Origin: Nioella ostreopsis
GTDB taxonomy: Bacteria; Pseudomonadota; Alphaproteobacteria; Rhodobacterales; Rhodobacteraceae
DNA length: 45,180 nt
NCBI RefSeq assembly: GCF_004000255.1
Contig: NZ_RCIQ01000027.1
Location: 1 to 45,180 of the forward strand
Reading direction: 5' to 3'
In this document: positions 15,969 through 24,538 of the stretch, piece by piece
How positions within the stretch are numbered: position 1 is the first letter of the stretch
Layout: each line of letters opens with the position of its first letter
Notes under the pieces: generated by a model
Told to the model about the DNA's origin: nothing
The model's input: the letters and a program-made list of their open reading frames with translations, nothing else
Database searches by the model: none
Translations under genes and position numbers: made by a program

Positions 15969-17113
15969 CAGTCGAAATCCTCCATATTGAAGTCCATGAA
16001 TTGCTGTTCTTGCTGGCGGTCGGCCGCGAGCGCGATCGACTCGGCGCTTGCCGGGCGTGCCCTGGCCGCAAGGAGCCGGGCCATGATGGCGCTGAGCCGC
16101 CCAAACTCGGCACGGGCATAGGTGTTCAGCGCCATAGCCTCCTGCACATCCTCGGTTTCGCTGATCCGCTGGATGATGCTTTGAAGTCGTCGCGCGGCAG
16201 CTTCGACCGTTGCCATGCTGTTGTTCGCGTAGAAACTGGCCCCGGCGCCGGTGAAGGAGAGGTTCGAGTTCGCGAGCAGCGCCGGGTCGATGGTGCCAAC
16301 GGCATCGCCGCCGCCGCCACGCGCCAGATATTCGTTGTATTTCGCCGGGATCACCTGAACGTAGTGCTGCGTTTCCTGGAACGGCGGCACTCCCCCATAG
16401 TTCTGCACGTTGCCGGGACCGGCGTTGTAGGCAGCGAGGGCGTGGATGATGTTGCCGTCGAACATGGCAAGCATCTGCGCCAGATAGCGAGCGCCGCCTT
16501 CAACCTGCAAATACGGGCTGTCGTAATACTCGGGATAGATGCCGAGATCGCCGGCGGTGCCGGGCATGATCTGCGTCAGGCCAAAGGCCCCGACCGGCGA
16601 CCGTGCGCCGATGGAGAACCGGCTTTCCTGCCAAATCAGAGCTTGCAACATGTAGCGCCATTCCCTGACCGAGAACCCCGCTTGATTGACACCCGAGCGG
16701 CCATGCGTTTCCTGCGCGACCTGGATAATCAGCTCTTCAACGTTCTTTGCCGCGTCCCCGAACATCTGCGCAGCGCTGGGGTTGCTGTCATCCGGGTCAT
16801 AGACCACATCGGCCGACGCCTCGGGGTCTGCCCCATCTTCCAACGCGGAGACCATGCCCGGAATGCCCTGGCCGCCGAGGCTGGTTTGGGCGTCGAGGAT
16901 CTGTTGCAGAATGGAGAGCTGTTCTTGCTCGATTGCCGCAATCTCTTCCTGCACCGCGAGCGTTTCGCGCTGCGTGGCGAGATCGCTTTCCCGATGAGCG
17001 TTCGACGCCTCGTTTCTGATAATCAGGCTACCGTCCACTGTGGGGACACCCTGCGCGATCGCGCTGGTTCCCCACAGGAAGGCGATGGCCGTCAGTGCAG
17101 CCGTCTTACCCAT
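15968..17113 (-). CDS. VirB5-like / lytic transglycosylase hybrid
   Basis: 381 aa from MGKTAALTAIAF, which has GGAGG 12 bases upstream and gives a signal peptide ending AIA-QGVPTVD. The VirB5-like coiled N-terminus (about 20-75) is followed by an SLT lysozyme-like domain. Its catalytic Glu lies in IWQESRFSIGARSPVGAFGLTQ, followed by IMPGTAGDLG and AAYNAGPGNVQNYGG. A helical tail ends FMDFNMEDF as in virB5. Such an enzyme would open the peptidoglycan for the channel. The operon also has a separate virB1-type transglycosylase at 20258, so this is a second one fused into a VirB5-like frame. Confidence 0.82.
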   Translation of the reverse strand: MGKTAALTAIAFLWGTSAIAQGVPTVDGSLIIRNEASNAHRESDLATQRETLAVQEEIAAIEQEQLSILQQILDAQTSLGGQGIPGMVSALEDGADPEASADVVYDPDDSNPSAAQMFGDAAKNVEELIIQVAQETHGRSGVNQAGFSVREWRYMLQALIWQESRFSIGARSPVGAFGLTQIMPGTAGDLGIYPEYYDSPYLQVEGGARYLAQMLAMFDGNIIHALAAYNAGPGNVQNYGGVPPFQETQHYVQVIPAKYNEYLARGGGGDAVGTIDPALLANSNLSFTGAGASFYANNSMATVEAAARRLQSIIQRISETEDVQEAMALNTYARAEFGRLSAIMARLLAARARPASAESIALAADRQQEQQFMDFNMEDFD

Positions 17114-17330
17114 CACCAAGGCCCTCCGGGCCGCCGATCGCGGTAAAGGTGCAGGGTGCTGATTTGGTCGAAATCCGGGCCTGCGGTTGCGGTTCACTCG
17201 TAGGAAGGAAGGCCATGCTGTGACTGCTGCGCGTCACCGTGTCGAAACAATTCGCTTCGGACGGCCGATACTCGGCACAGCCAGCGACACCGAGAGCGGT
17301 CAGCATAATCAGGATTGCAGTAGGTTTCAT
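17106..17330 (-). CDS. small lipoprotein, VirB7 candidate
   Basis: 74 aa from MKPTAILI. It has a lipoprotein signal with lipobox GVAGC (Cys about residue 18) and then a short mature part with two further cysteines. It lies between virB4 and the VirB5 hybrid and overlaps the latter. VirB7 is a small outer-membrane lipoprotein that disulfide-bonds to VirB9, and no other VirB7 candidate is visible in the operon. The assignment rests on size, lipobox and position only. Confidence 0.6.
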   Translation of the reverse strand: MKPTAILIMLTALGVAGCAEYRPSEANCFDTVTRSSHSMAFLPTSEPQPQARISTKSAPCTFTAIGGPEGLGDG

Positions 17331-19690
17331 TCGACCCTCCAAAAATCTTCACGCTGGCGGTAATCGGCACCCACCAACTGTTCACCTTTTTCCATCCCGC
17401 CGAGGACGGTTAGGAGCGGCCCGAGGGCGCTCAAATCTGCATTGATGACGACCGATCCCTGGTCATCTCGAACCAGCCCCATGCGGGACGCCGGGCTGGA
17501 CGTGAGCAGCACGTCCAGTTCCTTGTCATGAAGGTTCAGCATCGCGTAGTCCGATGCCTTGGCCCGGATGTTCGGCAGAAGGATTTGCGTTGGCACCGCT
17601 TCAACGATGGTTTTGCCGGTGCGCGTCTGTTCGAGCTGACTGGCATACTGCGTCATCATCACGACGACCGCATTTTGCTTCCGGGCCGTCACGAGCCAGT
17701 TCGAGAGGCGTTCAGCGAAATAGCCGTTGTCGAGAGCTTTCCACGCCTCATCAATGACAATGATGGTTGGCTTGCGGTCCTCGATAACCCGCTCAACGCG
17801 GCGGAAGAGGTAGGACAGCACAGCCATCCGCTCTTTCTCGCTTTCGCTGTCGAGAATGCCGGTTAGATCGAAGCCAACAACTTCCCCGTCGAGTGAGAAC
17901 GTATCTTCACGGTTCTGGCCGAAAATCCAGCCATATCGACCCTCGGCAGTCCATTCTTGCAGGCGCTCATGAAGATCACCGCCATCATCGGCCGAGATAA
18001 AAAGCGAGGCCAGATCGTGCCAGTTGCGCAGGTTCGCATCGCTGGCCGTCGCGTTCTGCCGAACCACTTGCTGAATAAGGTTCGTCTGCGCGGGGGTCAG
18101 CGGCTTGTCCGAACGATGGATCAGCGAGGCCAGCCAGTCGGAGAGCCATGCCTGCCCGCGTTCGTCAATCTCGGTCCACAGCGGGTTGAGCCCCGTCGCG
18201 TCACCGGCTTTGATCGAGGAATAGCGGCCACCGTTTGCGCGCACCGCCATTTCCATGCCCAAGCGATAGTCGAACACGAAAAGACGTGCCCCGGCCCGCC
18301 GGGCCTGCGTCATCAGGAATGCCGAGAGAACCGACTTCCCCGAGCCAGGACGCCCAAGGATCAGCGTGTGACCGCCGGTCGGCTCTTTGTCCGGGGAGCC
18401 TTGTTCATGGTAGTTGAAGGAGAATGCCGAGCGTTCCGGTGTGGGAAACATGGTGATAACCTTGCCCCACGGCACCTGGTCCGCTGTCTTGCCGAGCGGT
18501 GTCCGATGGAACGCGGCGAAGTCCGCGAAATTCCGGTTCGTCACCGCCCCCTTTCGGCTCCGCGCGTGCCCGTTGCCGGGGTGTTGGGCAAAGAAATGGG
18601 TGGCGCTGGCGAAGCCTTCTGCAATCAGGTTCACACCTTCGGTCGAGGCCGTGTTCTTGATCTCGCCGCCGATATTTGCCAGCTTTTCTTCGCTGTCCGC
18701 GAACACGGCCACCGACATATGGTGATCGCCAAAGCTCAGACGCTTCGATTCAAGATCATCGAGCGCGGTCGGCAGCTCTTCGAGCAGCGACACGGCGCCA
18801 TCGTTAGCCGAGGCCCGAAGCCGCATCTGCCGCTTGATCCGCCCTGCCATCCAGTTGCTGTTGATGGGGGTGAAGCTGTGCGTCACGATCATATCGACCG
18901 GCAGGCTCAGCTCATCGAACATCGTGCAATGCGTCTTCTCGGGATAGTCCTTCACCGCGAAGATCGAGCCGATGCGCGGGCCGGTTGCCCCATCGGACAG
19001 AAAGAACTTGTCGCCTTTGAAGGTGACGCGCGTGTTCGCCACATTTTCGGCAACGATTGTCGTGCGGGCACCGCGATACAGCGGCAGCTCTTGGCCAGTG
19101 TTCAACGCGCCCAGGAAGCCAAGAAGCTCGCCCGAAGGCTCATTGAGCAGCCGGGGGTTCATGTCTGCGAAGGACGACATAAGGAAGCGAACAACCTCCT
19201 GAAGCCTGCCCATCCGCTTTTCCGTTTGCGCCCGCAGCAGCTCGGCCGACTTGGCCGCGCGCAGCGGCAGCTTAGAGCCGACAGCCGGGCGGTTCATGAC
19301 GGTAAGCGTCAGCGTCTTGTCCCGCAAATGGCGCTGACCGAGAGCCTGCCGCCAGCGACGATCCACAGCCGCGGCGAAGCTATCGCCTTCGACCGGAACA
19401 AGATCGGGCGTGATCGCTTTTGAAACTTTGTGGACATAGAACGAGCATTCCGGCCCGATCCGCGCGACCACGGACGCAAAGAGCGCCCGTGTGCGGTCCA
19501 GATATTCGTCGTCGGTGGTGTTGCTGTTCACCCCGTCCAGACGGATGCACTGAAATAGTTCATTGCCCCGCGTCCGCACGGTCTTGTCGTCAACGAGGCT
19601 GATATAGGGCAGCATCGAGGCGAGCTTCACTTCACGCCCGAACCAGCCAGGCAGCAGGGACCGGGGGTCATAATTCGTATCACGGGGCAT
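17327..19690 (-). CDS. virB4: VirB4 ATPase
   Basis: 787 aa. An N-terminal CagE/TrbE/VirB domain occupies roughly residues 30-400. The C-terminal ATPase follows, with Walker A LILGRPGSGKSVLSAF near residue 440 and Walker B TIIVIDEAWKAL, then the MMTQY segment. It is the largest and most conserved ATPase of the system and powers pilin extraction and substrate transfer. Its start overlaps virB3 by 11 bases. Confidence 0.96.
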   Translation of the reverse strand: MPRDTNYDPRSLLPGWFGREVKLASMLPYISLVDDKTVRTRGNELFQCIRLDGVNSNTTDDEYLDRTRALFASVVARIGPECSFYVHKVSKAITPDLVPVEGDSFAAAVDRRWRQALGQRHLRDKTLTLTVMNRPAVGSKLPLRAAKSAELLRAQTEKRMGRLQEVVRFLMSSFADMNPRLLNEPSGELLGFLGALNTGQELPLYRGARTTIVAENVANTRVTFKGDKFFLSDGATGPRIGSIFAVKDYPEKTHCTMFDELSLPVDMIVTHSFTPINSNWMAGRIKRQMRLRASANDGAVSLLEELPTALDDLESKRLSFGDHHMSVAVFADSEEKLANIGGEIKNTASTEGVNLIAEGFASATHFFAQHPGNGHARSRKGAVTNRNFADFAAFHRTPLGKTADQVPWGKVITMFPTPERSAFSFNYHEQGSPDKEPTGGHTLILGRPGSGKSVLSAFLMTQARRAGARLFVFDYRLGMEMAVRANGGRYSSIKAGDATGLNPLWTEIDERGQAWLSDWLASLIHRSDKPLTPAQTNLIQQVVRQNATASDANLRNWHDLASLFISADDGGDLHERLQEWTAEGRYGWIFGQNREDTFSLDGEVVGFDLTGILDSESEKERMAVLSYLFRRVERVIEDRKPTIIVIDEAWKALDNGYFAERLSNWLVTARKQNAVVVMMTQYASQLEQTRTGKTIVEAVPTQILLPNIRAKASDYAMLNLHDKELDVLLTSSPASRMGLVRDDQGSVVINADLSALGPLLTVLGGMEKGEQLVGADYRQREDFWRVE

Positions 19691-19958
19691 AGCTGTCTCC
19701 GCCGTGGATTTTGCGATTGAGGGTCGGGCGCGTGACCTGCAAGGCCGTCACCACCACGTCGAGGAAATTTTCGTCCCAATCCGCCGCCTTCCACAGCAGG
19801 GGATAGGCAGCCGCCGCGATAGCCGCGACTGCCCAATGCTGAAGCCAGACGAAGATCAGAACAGACCCGAAAAGCCAGACCATCGCATACATGATCGGCA
19901 GCCCGAGAAGTTTGGGAGGCCGGACAAGGCCAAGGAAAAGACGAGACTGTTCCGCCAT
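19680..19958 (-). CDS. virB3: VirB3 inner-membrane protein
   Basis: 92 aa with a GLVRPPKLLG segment near residue 10 and a hydrophobic hairpin (about 25-60), as in VirB3/TrbD. It lies between the pilin and virB4 as in nearly all VirB operons and overlaps virB4. It acts with VirB4 at the inner membrane. Confidence 0.88.
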   Translation of the reverse strand: MAEQSRLFLGLVRPPKLLGLPIMYAMVWLFGSVLIFVWLQHWAVAAIAAAAYPLLWKAADWDENFLDVVVTALQVTRPTLNRKIHGGDSYAP

Positions 19959-19970
19959 CGTGCCAGCTCC

Positions 19971-20261
19971 TTACGAAGACCAGATTGCGGAAACGATGGT
20001 CGGTGCGGCAGCGATACCCGCGATTGCCACCACAACCCACATGGCCTGACGGAAATCGAGAATGCCGAAGAGCCACGACAGGAAAACACCGATCAGCGCC
20101 AGCGTGCCGATCACGATCCCAAGGGGGCCGGTGATCGCGTCCACGATGCCCTGAAGCACATCCTGGACTGGCGATAGGTCGATGCTTTGCGCCAGAGCGG
20201 GTTCTGCCAGCATCAGCAGAACCCCGCAGAGCGCGACGAAGACGTTAAGATTAGGCTTCAT
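19971..20261 (-). CDS. virB2: VirB2 major pilin
   Basis: 96 aa. The signal peptide is cleaved after ALA (near residue 24). Two hydrophobic helices follow (about 42-65 and 72-92), separated by a short FGILDFRQ loop, the standard TrbC/VirB2 pilin layout. Its start overlaps the stop of the transglycosylase gene as ATGA. Confidence 0.9.
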   Translation of the reverse strand: MKPNLNVFVALCGVLLMLAEPALAQSIDLSPVQDVLQGIVDAITGPLGIVIGTLALIGVFLSWLFGILDFRQAMWVVVAIAGIAAAPTIVSAIWSS

Positions 20262-20941
20262 GAATGTTCTCCTTCGAGCCTGTTGAAAACTGCCAGCACG
20301 CGGCTGACGTGGTTTTGCGTCTCCCGATAGGGTGGGATGCCGCCATGCCGCTCCACCGCCTCGGGGCCCGCGTTGTAGGCGGCCAAAGCAAGTCGAGCGT
20401 CCCCAAAGCGGGCCAGCATCATCAGGAGATACCGAGCAGACCCGTCGAGGTTCTGTTGCCAGTCGTGGGGATCGACGCCGAGATTGGCCGCCGTCGCTGG
20501 CATGAGCTGCCCCAACCCGATCGCGCCAACATGGCTTCGGGCGCTCGGGTTGTAGGCACTCTCAATTTCAATGTTCGCTTGATAGAGCAGCCGCCATTCG
20601 GTCACGCTGATGTTCGCGCGGCGCAAAGCCGGATGGCTCGCGTAGCGAAGGGCGGTCTGGTCGATGGCATTCAGGATCGCGGGTCGGGGTGCCACGGCGC
20701 GAGGCGCCACAGCAGCCACCCGGAACGAACCGTCCCCTTCCTCGGCTGCATCCCGGTCACGGCCGAACAGCGTCAGCTCGTCGGAAGCCGATCCTTGGCC
20801 GACACCATCATTGTAATTTCGGGCGAAGTTGGTTTGCGGGGTGGAGGGTCGAAGCGATCCATCGCCCTCCATCACCAGCACCATGCCCTGAGCCAGAGCA
20901 ACGGTGCAGGACAGCGCCAGAGCGGCGCTAGTCGTCGTCAG
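20258..20941 (-). CDS. virB1: VirB1-type lytic transglycosylase
   Basis: About 227 aa if it starts at the CTG codon ending at 20941. That start gives a signal-like segment ([19 protein letters not shown]). An ATG start at 20884 would lack it. The frame stays open farther upstream, but that part is a shadow of the overlapping gene at 20928. The SLT domain has the catalytic Glu in [20 protein letters not shown], then [11 protein letters not shown] and [13 protein letters not shown]. The unusual start and the lack of a clear ribosome site leave the N-terminus unsettled; coupling to the upstream gene could explain both. Confidence 0.82.
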   Translation of the reverse strand: MTTTSAALALSCTVALAQGMVLVMEGDGSLRPSTPQTNFARNYNDGVGQGSASDELTLFGRDRDAAEEGDGSFRVAAVAPRAVAPRPAILNAIDQTALRYASHPALRRANISVTEWRLLYQANIEIESAYNPSARSHVGAIGLGQLMPATAANLGVDPHDWQQNLDGSARYLLMMLARFGDARLALAAYNAGPEAVERHGGIPPYRETQNHVSRVLAVFNRLEGEHS

Positions 20942-21296
20942 ATAGCGTGTTGCCGTTCGGCAGAACGTGGAGGGCGCGGCCCCCTTTTCGCAGGGGGATG
21001 TGGATCGGATCGAAGCCAAACCCTTCGAGGAAGGAGATGAGGCCGTTCGCGGTCTTGAAGAGCCGCAATTGGATTTCCTCTTCCTGCTTGTTCCAGCGAC
21101 GCCCCGGCACAAGCAGCTTCTCAACCGATCTGTCTTCGGTGACAGCCCGGATGAACCACTCCCCATACCAGACTGCATTTTTTCGGAACGCTGGGGTTTT
21201 ACATACAACCTCAGCTTGATACCCCTGCTGCAAGAGGACCCTGAATTGCGTCTCTGTAACCACATTAGGCGCTTCTTTGTTTAGGTCTGTCCTCAC
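20928..21296 (-). CDS. hypothetical protein leading the virB operon
   Basis: 122 aa, basic and rich in Arg and Lys, with no signal peptide or membrane segment. It opens the minus-strand virB operon and overlaps virB1 by 14 bases. The middle ([30 protein letters not shown]) is predicted to be helical. The first position in a transfer operon is often held by a small regulator, but no DNA-binding motif is clear. Not recognised. Confidence 0.55.
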   Translation of the reverse strand: MRTDLNKEAPNVVTETQFRVLLQQGYQAEVVCKTPAFRKNAVWYGEWFIRAVTEDRSVEKLLVPGRRWNKQEEEIQLRLFKTANGLISFLEGFGFDPIHIPLRKGGRALHVLPNGNTLSDDD

Positions 21297-21473
21297 GATC
21301 GGCGCTTTCCCTTCTGGTTAACGGACCGTGAACCCTTCTCGGGCTCTTCAGTCCTACGACATTATAAGATGGGGCGCAACATTGTAATGTTGCGCCTCGC
21401 AGAAAGTTCTGCTCTAAGGCACCAATACACATCACCAACCAAATTCCCAAGTGATCTAAAGGGACAGCGCAGG
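21297..21473. promoter_or_regulatory. divergent control region of the virB operon
   Basis: The interval between the virB operon and a rightward gene. It contains a 24-base near-perfect palindrome at 21373-21396 (GGCGCAACATT / AATGTTGCGCC, 2-base centre), preceded by an ATTATAAG sequence. Size and position fit an operator for a dimeric regulator that controls transfer genes. A hairpin function cannot be excluded. Confidence 0.5.
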
Positions 21474-21764
21474 ATGCCGAGAACGCAGCTACCGGCCTAC
21501 ATGCTTATAATGTCGTCTATTTTTTCGGCTTCCGGGGTGCAAGCAAATACCTGCTTTCCCCCTGAACGGCCCTTCGTTCCCGCCGAAATCGAGTCCGCAA
21601 GGGAGTATCGCGACCTGATCTATGACGACTTCCAGATCTACTTCGAGGACTTCAGCGTCTACCTGCAATGTCTCGATCAAGAGCGGGCGCGGGCCTTCCA
21701 GGAAGGGCAGGAGGTCAGTGAGGAATACCGACGCTTCTTCGATCAAGTGGTCTCCGACGACTGA
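21474..21764 (+). CDS. small exported hypothetical protein
   Basis: 96 aa starting MPRTQLPAYML. A signal peptide ends around ASGVQA-NTC. The mature part is acidic with two cysteines and a helical stretch of aromatic residues (YDDFQIYFEDFSVYLQCLDQ). GCGCAGG before the ATG is a weak ribosome site. It is divergent from the virB operon. Not recognised. Confidence 0.5.
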   Translation: MPRTQLPAYMLIMSSIFSASGVQANTCFPPERPFVPAEIESAREYRDLIYDDFQIYFEDFSVYLQCLDQERARAFQEGQEVSEEYRRFFDQVVSDD

Positions 21765-21986
21765 TACCTCTATAGTTGAGCGGGTTTCCGCTTGTGGCCG
21801 TCGATACCCTTACGGTCGAACCGAGCAGATGAACGCCTGCGAGAAGCTGGCGCGAACCGCCCTTGCCCCGGCCTGCAAGATGATTTTCAACCGGAATATG
21901 TTGCCAATCGGCCTGCATTCGCCCTATCACAAGATTATAAGAGTGCGCTCTTCCTTATAGCACCGCCATTAATCGAAGGAGATACC

Positions 21987-22760
21987 ATGTTGAAGCTGCT
22001 CCGAACAACCGCACTGGCCTGCGCCGTCGCGGCGTCCAGCTTTGTCGCGGCCCCGGAGCGGGCACAAGCACAAAGCTATCAGATCGACTGTGCCATTCTG
22101 CTCTGCCTTTCGGGCGGCTGGCCAGCCTCAGAGCCTTGTGCTCGTGCCCGCGCAGAGTTCATTCGCAGGATCACACCCTGGCCGGTCGAGCCGCCCCTGC
22201 AAATCTGGCGCTGTCCGATGGGCGCGTCCTTCAACGTCGATCCGTCCGAGCTGAACCGGGCCCGCTTCTTTGACATTCTTATGCAGGACAGCGCCCCCCC
22301 GCCGCTGCAATCCTTTCCAAGCGCACCACTCACGGACGCCGCGCTTAAGCCGCAACCCGCCGTTCTTCGCCAGAGCGGCGGGGCTGCCCGGCGGTTGCCT
22401 GAAGGCTTCGCCCTGCATTTCGTGCAGGAAGGGGAATACAGCGACGACAACGGCACGGCCGACATCGACATCAGCGGGTCGGAGTTCGATTTCGTCCGTT
22501 CGATCCGCGTCTTCAATGTGACCTATGCCCGCCAGCGCGAGACCCGTGACGACTGCTCGCGCATGGCGAACGTCCGCATGGGGTCTTATGGCACCCAAGG
22601 AGACTTCTATTGGCGCAATTCATCGGTTGGCGCTTTGCCTGAAGCTCACACGGGAATGGAGCGGTTTGGCGAGAACTGCCCTGGCATCTGGCACCGTTCG
22701 GTTTTCGTGGAATGGCGTGATTATCAAGGCAACTATGGTTTCGAGCAGGTCAACTACTAA
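21987..22760 (+). CDS. exported hypothetical protein of conjugative plasmids
   Basis: 257 aa from MLKLLRTT, with GAAGGAG upstream. The signal peptide is cleaved near AQA-QSYQ. The mature N-terminus DCAILLCLSGGWPASEPCARARAEFIRRITPWPVEPPLQIWRC resembles, from memory, an unnamed protein often seen beside alphaproteobacterial transfer genes. It has at least five cysteines, consistent with a disulfide-bonded periplasmic protein. No enzymatic motif is seen. A small inverted repeat (ACTACT / AGTAGT, 22753-22767) overlaps the stop. Confidence 0.7.
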   Translation: MLKLLRTTALACAVAASSFVAAPERAQAQSYQIDCAILLCLSGGWPASEPCARARAEFIRRITPWPVEPPLQIWRCPMGASFNVDPSELNRARFFDILMQDSAPPPLQSFPSAPLTDAALKPQPAVLRQSGGAARRLPEGFALHFVQEGEYSDDNGTADIDISGSEFDFVRSIRVFNVTYARQRETRDDCSRMANVRMGSYGTQGDFYWRNSSVGALPEAHTGMERFGENCPGIWHRSVFVEWRDYQGNYGFEQVNY

Positions 22761-22797
22761 GAGTAGTGCCGAGGAAGGCCGTTCAATACTATAATTG

Positions 22798-22828
22798 CGA
22801 CAGGCAACTAAAGAGAGTATGCCTGTCG
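22798..22828. repeat. inverted repeat upstream of repC
   Basis: 9-base perfect arms CGACAGGCA and TGCCTGTCG with a 13-base spacer, preceded by a TATAAT hexamer at 22790-22795. Its position in the replication control region suggests an operator or a structured leader for repC. Confidence 0.45.
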
Positions 22829-22873
22829 TGAACGATCATAAGAATCGAACAGGCAAGGAGAGCAGACACCCCG

Positions 22874-22979
22874 AAAAGCAAACCCCCCGCAAGGCGGCAA
22901 CCAAGCGAGGGGGGGTCTAAGAACCAAGGAATTGGCGTTCCGAACGGTCCAACACAATCTGTTTTCAGGACTGGTTCTA
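22874..22979 (-). ncRNA. candidate antisense RNA controlling repC
   Basis: On the minus strand a GC-rich hairpin (arms 22883-22890 and 22905-22914, with a bulge) is followed by TTTGCTTTT, an intrinsic terminator shape. About 90 bases upstream on that strand lie a plausible -10 (TAGAAC, 22974-22979) and -35 (TTGTTT, 22997-23002), 17 bases apart. RepC genes of repABC plasmids are normally controlled by a counter-transcribed RNA encoded in just this position. The promoter match is weak. Confidence 0.4.
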
Positions 22980-23076
22980 CCACCCTCCCGACAGCCAAAC
23001 AAGCAAAAAACGCACCTGTGCGAACAGGAGAACTTTGCCTTGCCGCCTTGTCCAACGAGCAGAAAAGGACAAGGAA

Positions 23077-24270
23077 ATGAACCACTCACCACAAGTCGCG
23101 TTGCCGCAGGGCATGACCCGCCGCGACGTGATCGCGGTTATCAGCGAGATCGGACCCGACCTAAACCTGAGCGGCGCAGCAATCTTCGTGCTGACCAAGC
23201 TCATCGGCAGCACGAGCGAAAAGGACTGGATCGAACCCGGTGCCGATCCGACCTTCTACGGCACCCAGGAAACGATGGCCGAGCGCCTTCAAATGACCGC
23301 ACGGCAGCTCCGCAGCCATGAGCGGAACTTCGAGCGCAAGAACATCCTGAAGCGTGACACCAAGGCGAACGGTGCCCGCGAAGCCGGGACCGGGCGGGGC
23401 TTGCTTTTCACCCCGCTCAAAGCCTGCTTTGCCGACCTGTTGGCCCTGCGCGACCAGAAGCGCGCCGTGACCAAGCGCATCAAGGAGCTGAAGAGCCTTC
23501 GCAGCGTTCGCTTGCGCCGGATGAAGGAAGCAATCGCGCGGCTCGCCCCCGAAGCACTGGAAGATGAGGCAGTCGCCTCGGTCCTCGCCCGGTTTGATGC
23601 CTGGCCGCGCTCCGACCGGCTTCATTCCCTCGGACTGGACCGCCTCGAAGTCCATGTCGAAGCCACTGCCAAGCTGTGCATGGAACTCGAAGAGATCATT
23701 GAAAACCTACCTAATTCTTCCTGTGAACCGGCAGAAACCTTCCGGTCCTTTATACAAGAGGACAACCAGCAGAATCCTTCTGTATCCTGTAACGCTAGCG
23801 TGGATGAAAGGAGCGCGGGCAAGCCCGCGCACACTGGATTCCTTAGATCGGGGCCTTCCGGCCCCGATATTTGCAGAGAAAATAAGTGTGAAGCGGATAG
23901 CGGTGTTATCAACCCCAAACTTGAGGCGCTTTTTGAACCGGAGCAGCTTTTCAAGCTCGCATCGCCCGACTTCCAGATGACCCTTCAGGCAAGATCCAAT
24001 CAGATCACGAAGGAAACTATGATCGACGCCGCCCACGACATGCTTTCGCCGCTCGGGATCAACTATTCCGCATGGCGATCCGCGTGCGGCGAACTCGGCC
24101 GCCTCGGCGCCACCCTTTGCGTCCTGGTCCTCGATGCGAACCGCGACCACCCGCAAACCCCGGTGCGTAACCCCGGCGGTGCGCTGCGCGGCATGATCCG
24201 GGCGCACAAACGCGGCAACCTCAACCTCATCGGCAGCGTGATCGGCTTGCAGCGCCGGCGAGGATACTAG
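23077..24270 (+). CDS. repC: plasmid replication initiator RepC
   Basis: 397 aa from MNHSPQVALPQGMTRRD, with AAGGA in front; an in-frame ATG at 23035 lacks this signal. The N-terminal RepC domain carries a winged-helix region (GTQETMAERLQMTARQLRSHERNFERKNIL). The variable middle is followed by the C-terminal RepC domain, ending with the family-typical TPVRNPGGALRGMIRAHKRGNL. RepC initiates replication at an origin usually inside its own coding sequence. It lacks adjacent repA and repB, so this is a solo RepC replicon; the ParA-like gene lies about 20 kb away. Confidence 0.88.
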   Translation: MNHSPQVALPQGMTRRDVIAVISEIGPDLNLSGAAIFVLTKLIGSTSEKDWIEPGADPTFYGTQETMAERLQMTARQLRSHERNFERKNILKRDTKANGAREAGTGRGLLFTPLKACFADLLALRDQKRAVTKRIKELKSLRSVRLRRMKEAIARLAPEALEDEAVASVLARFDAWPRSDRLHSLGLDRLEVHVEATAKLCMELEEIIENLPNSSCEPAETFRSFIQEDNQQNPSVSCNASVDERSAGKPAHTGFLRSGPSGPDICRENKCEADSGVINPKLEALFEPEQLFKLASPDFQMTLQARSNQITKETMIDAAHDMLSPLGINYSAWRSACGELGRLGATLCVLVLDANRDHPQTPVRNPGGALRGMIRAHKRGNLNLIGSVIGLQRRRGY

Positions 24271-24280
24271 GATGCAGCGG

Positions 24281-24538
24281 TTAACCGTTCCGTCGATCCG
24301 ACCGCGACGGATTGCAGCTATACATGCCAAGCTCCGCACCATCATCGCCGTGCGCGATGACCGTGCCGGCGATCGTTGCCCCGGCTGGCTCCAGCCCCCG
24401 CATTTCGACCTCGGCGCTGACGCCCTGGAACGTGCGCAGCGCCGCCAGCTCGCACGCCTCCACATCGTCAAACTCGGCCGTGATGACCTCGGAACCCGAC
24501 TGCATGTTGAACAGCACCAAAATCAGGATGATTTTCAT
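24281..24538 (-). CDS. small hypothetical protein
   Basis: 85 aa, convergent with repC and 10 bases from its stop. The N-terminus MKIILILVLFNM is hydrophobic and may be a short anchor or signal. The rest is acidic with two cysteines (VEACELAAL, MYSCNPS). Ribosome-site-like AGAAAGGGTC precedes the ATG. Not recognised. Confidence 0.5.
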   Translation of the reverse strand: MKIILILVLFNMQSGSEVITAEFDDVEACELAALRTFQGVSAEVEMRGLEPAGATIAGTVIAHGDDGAELGMYSCNPSRSDRRNG

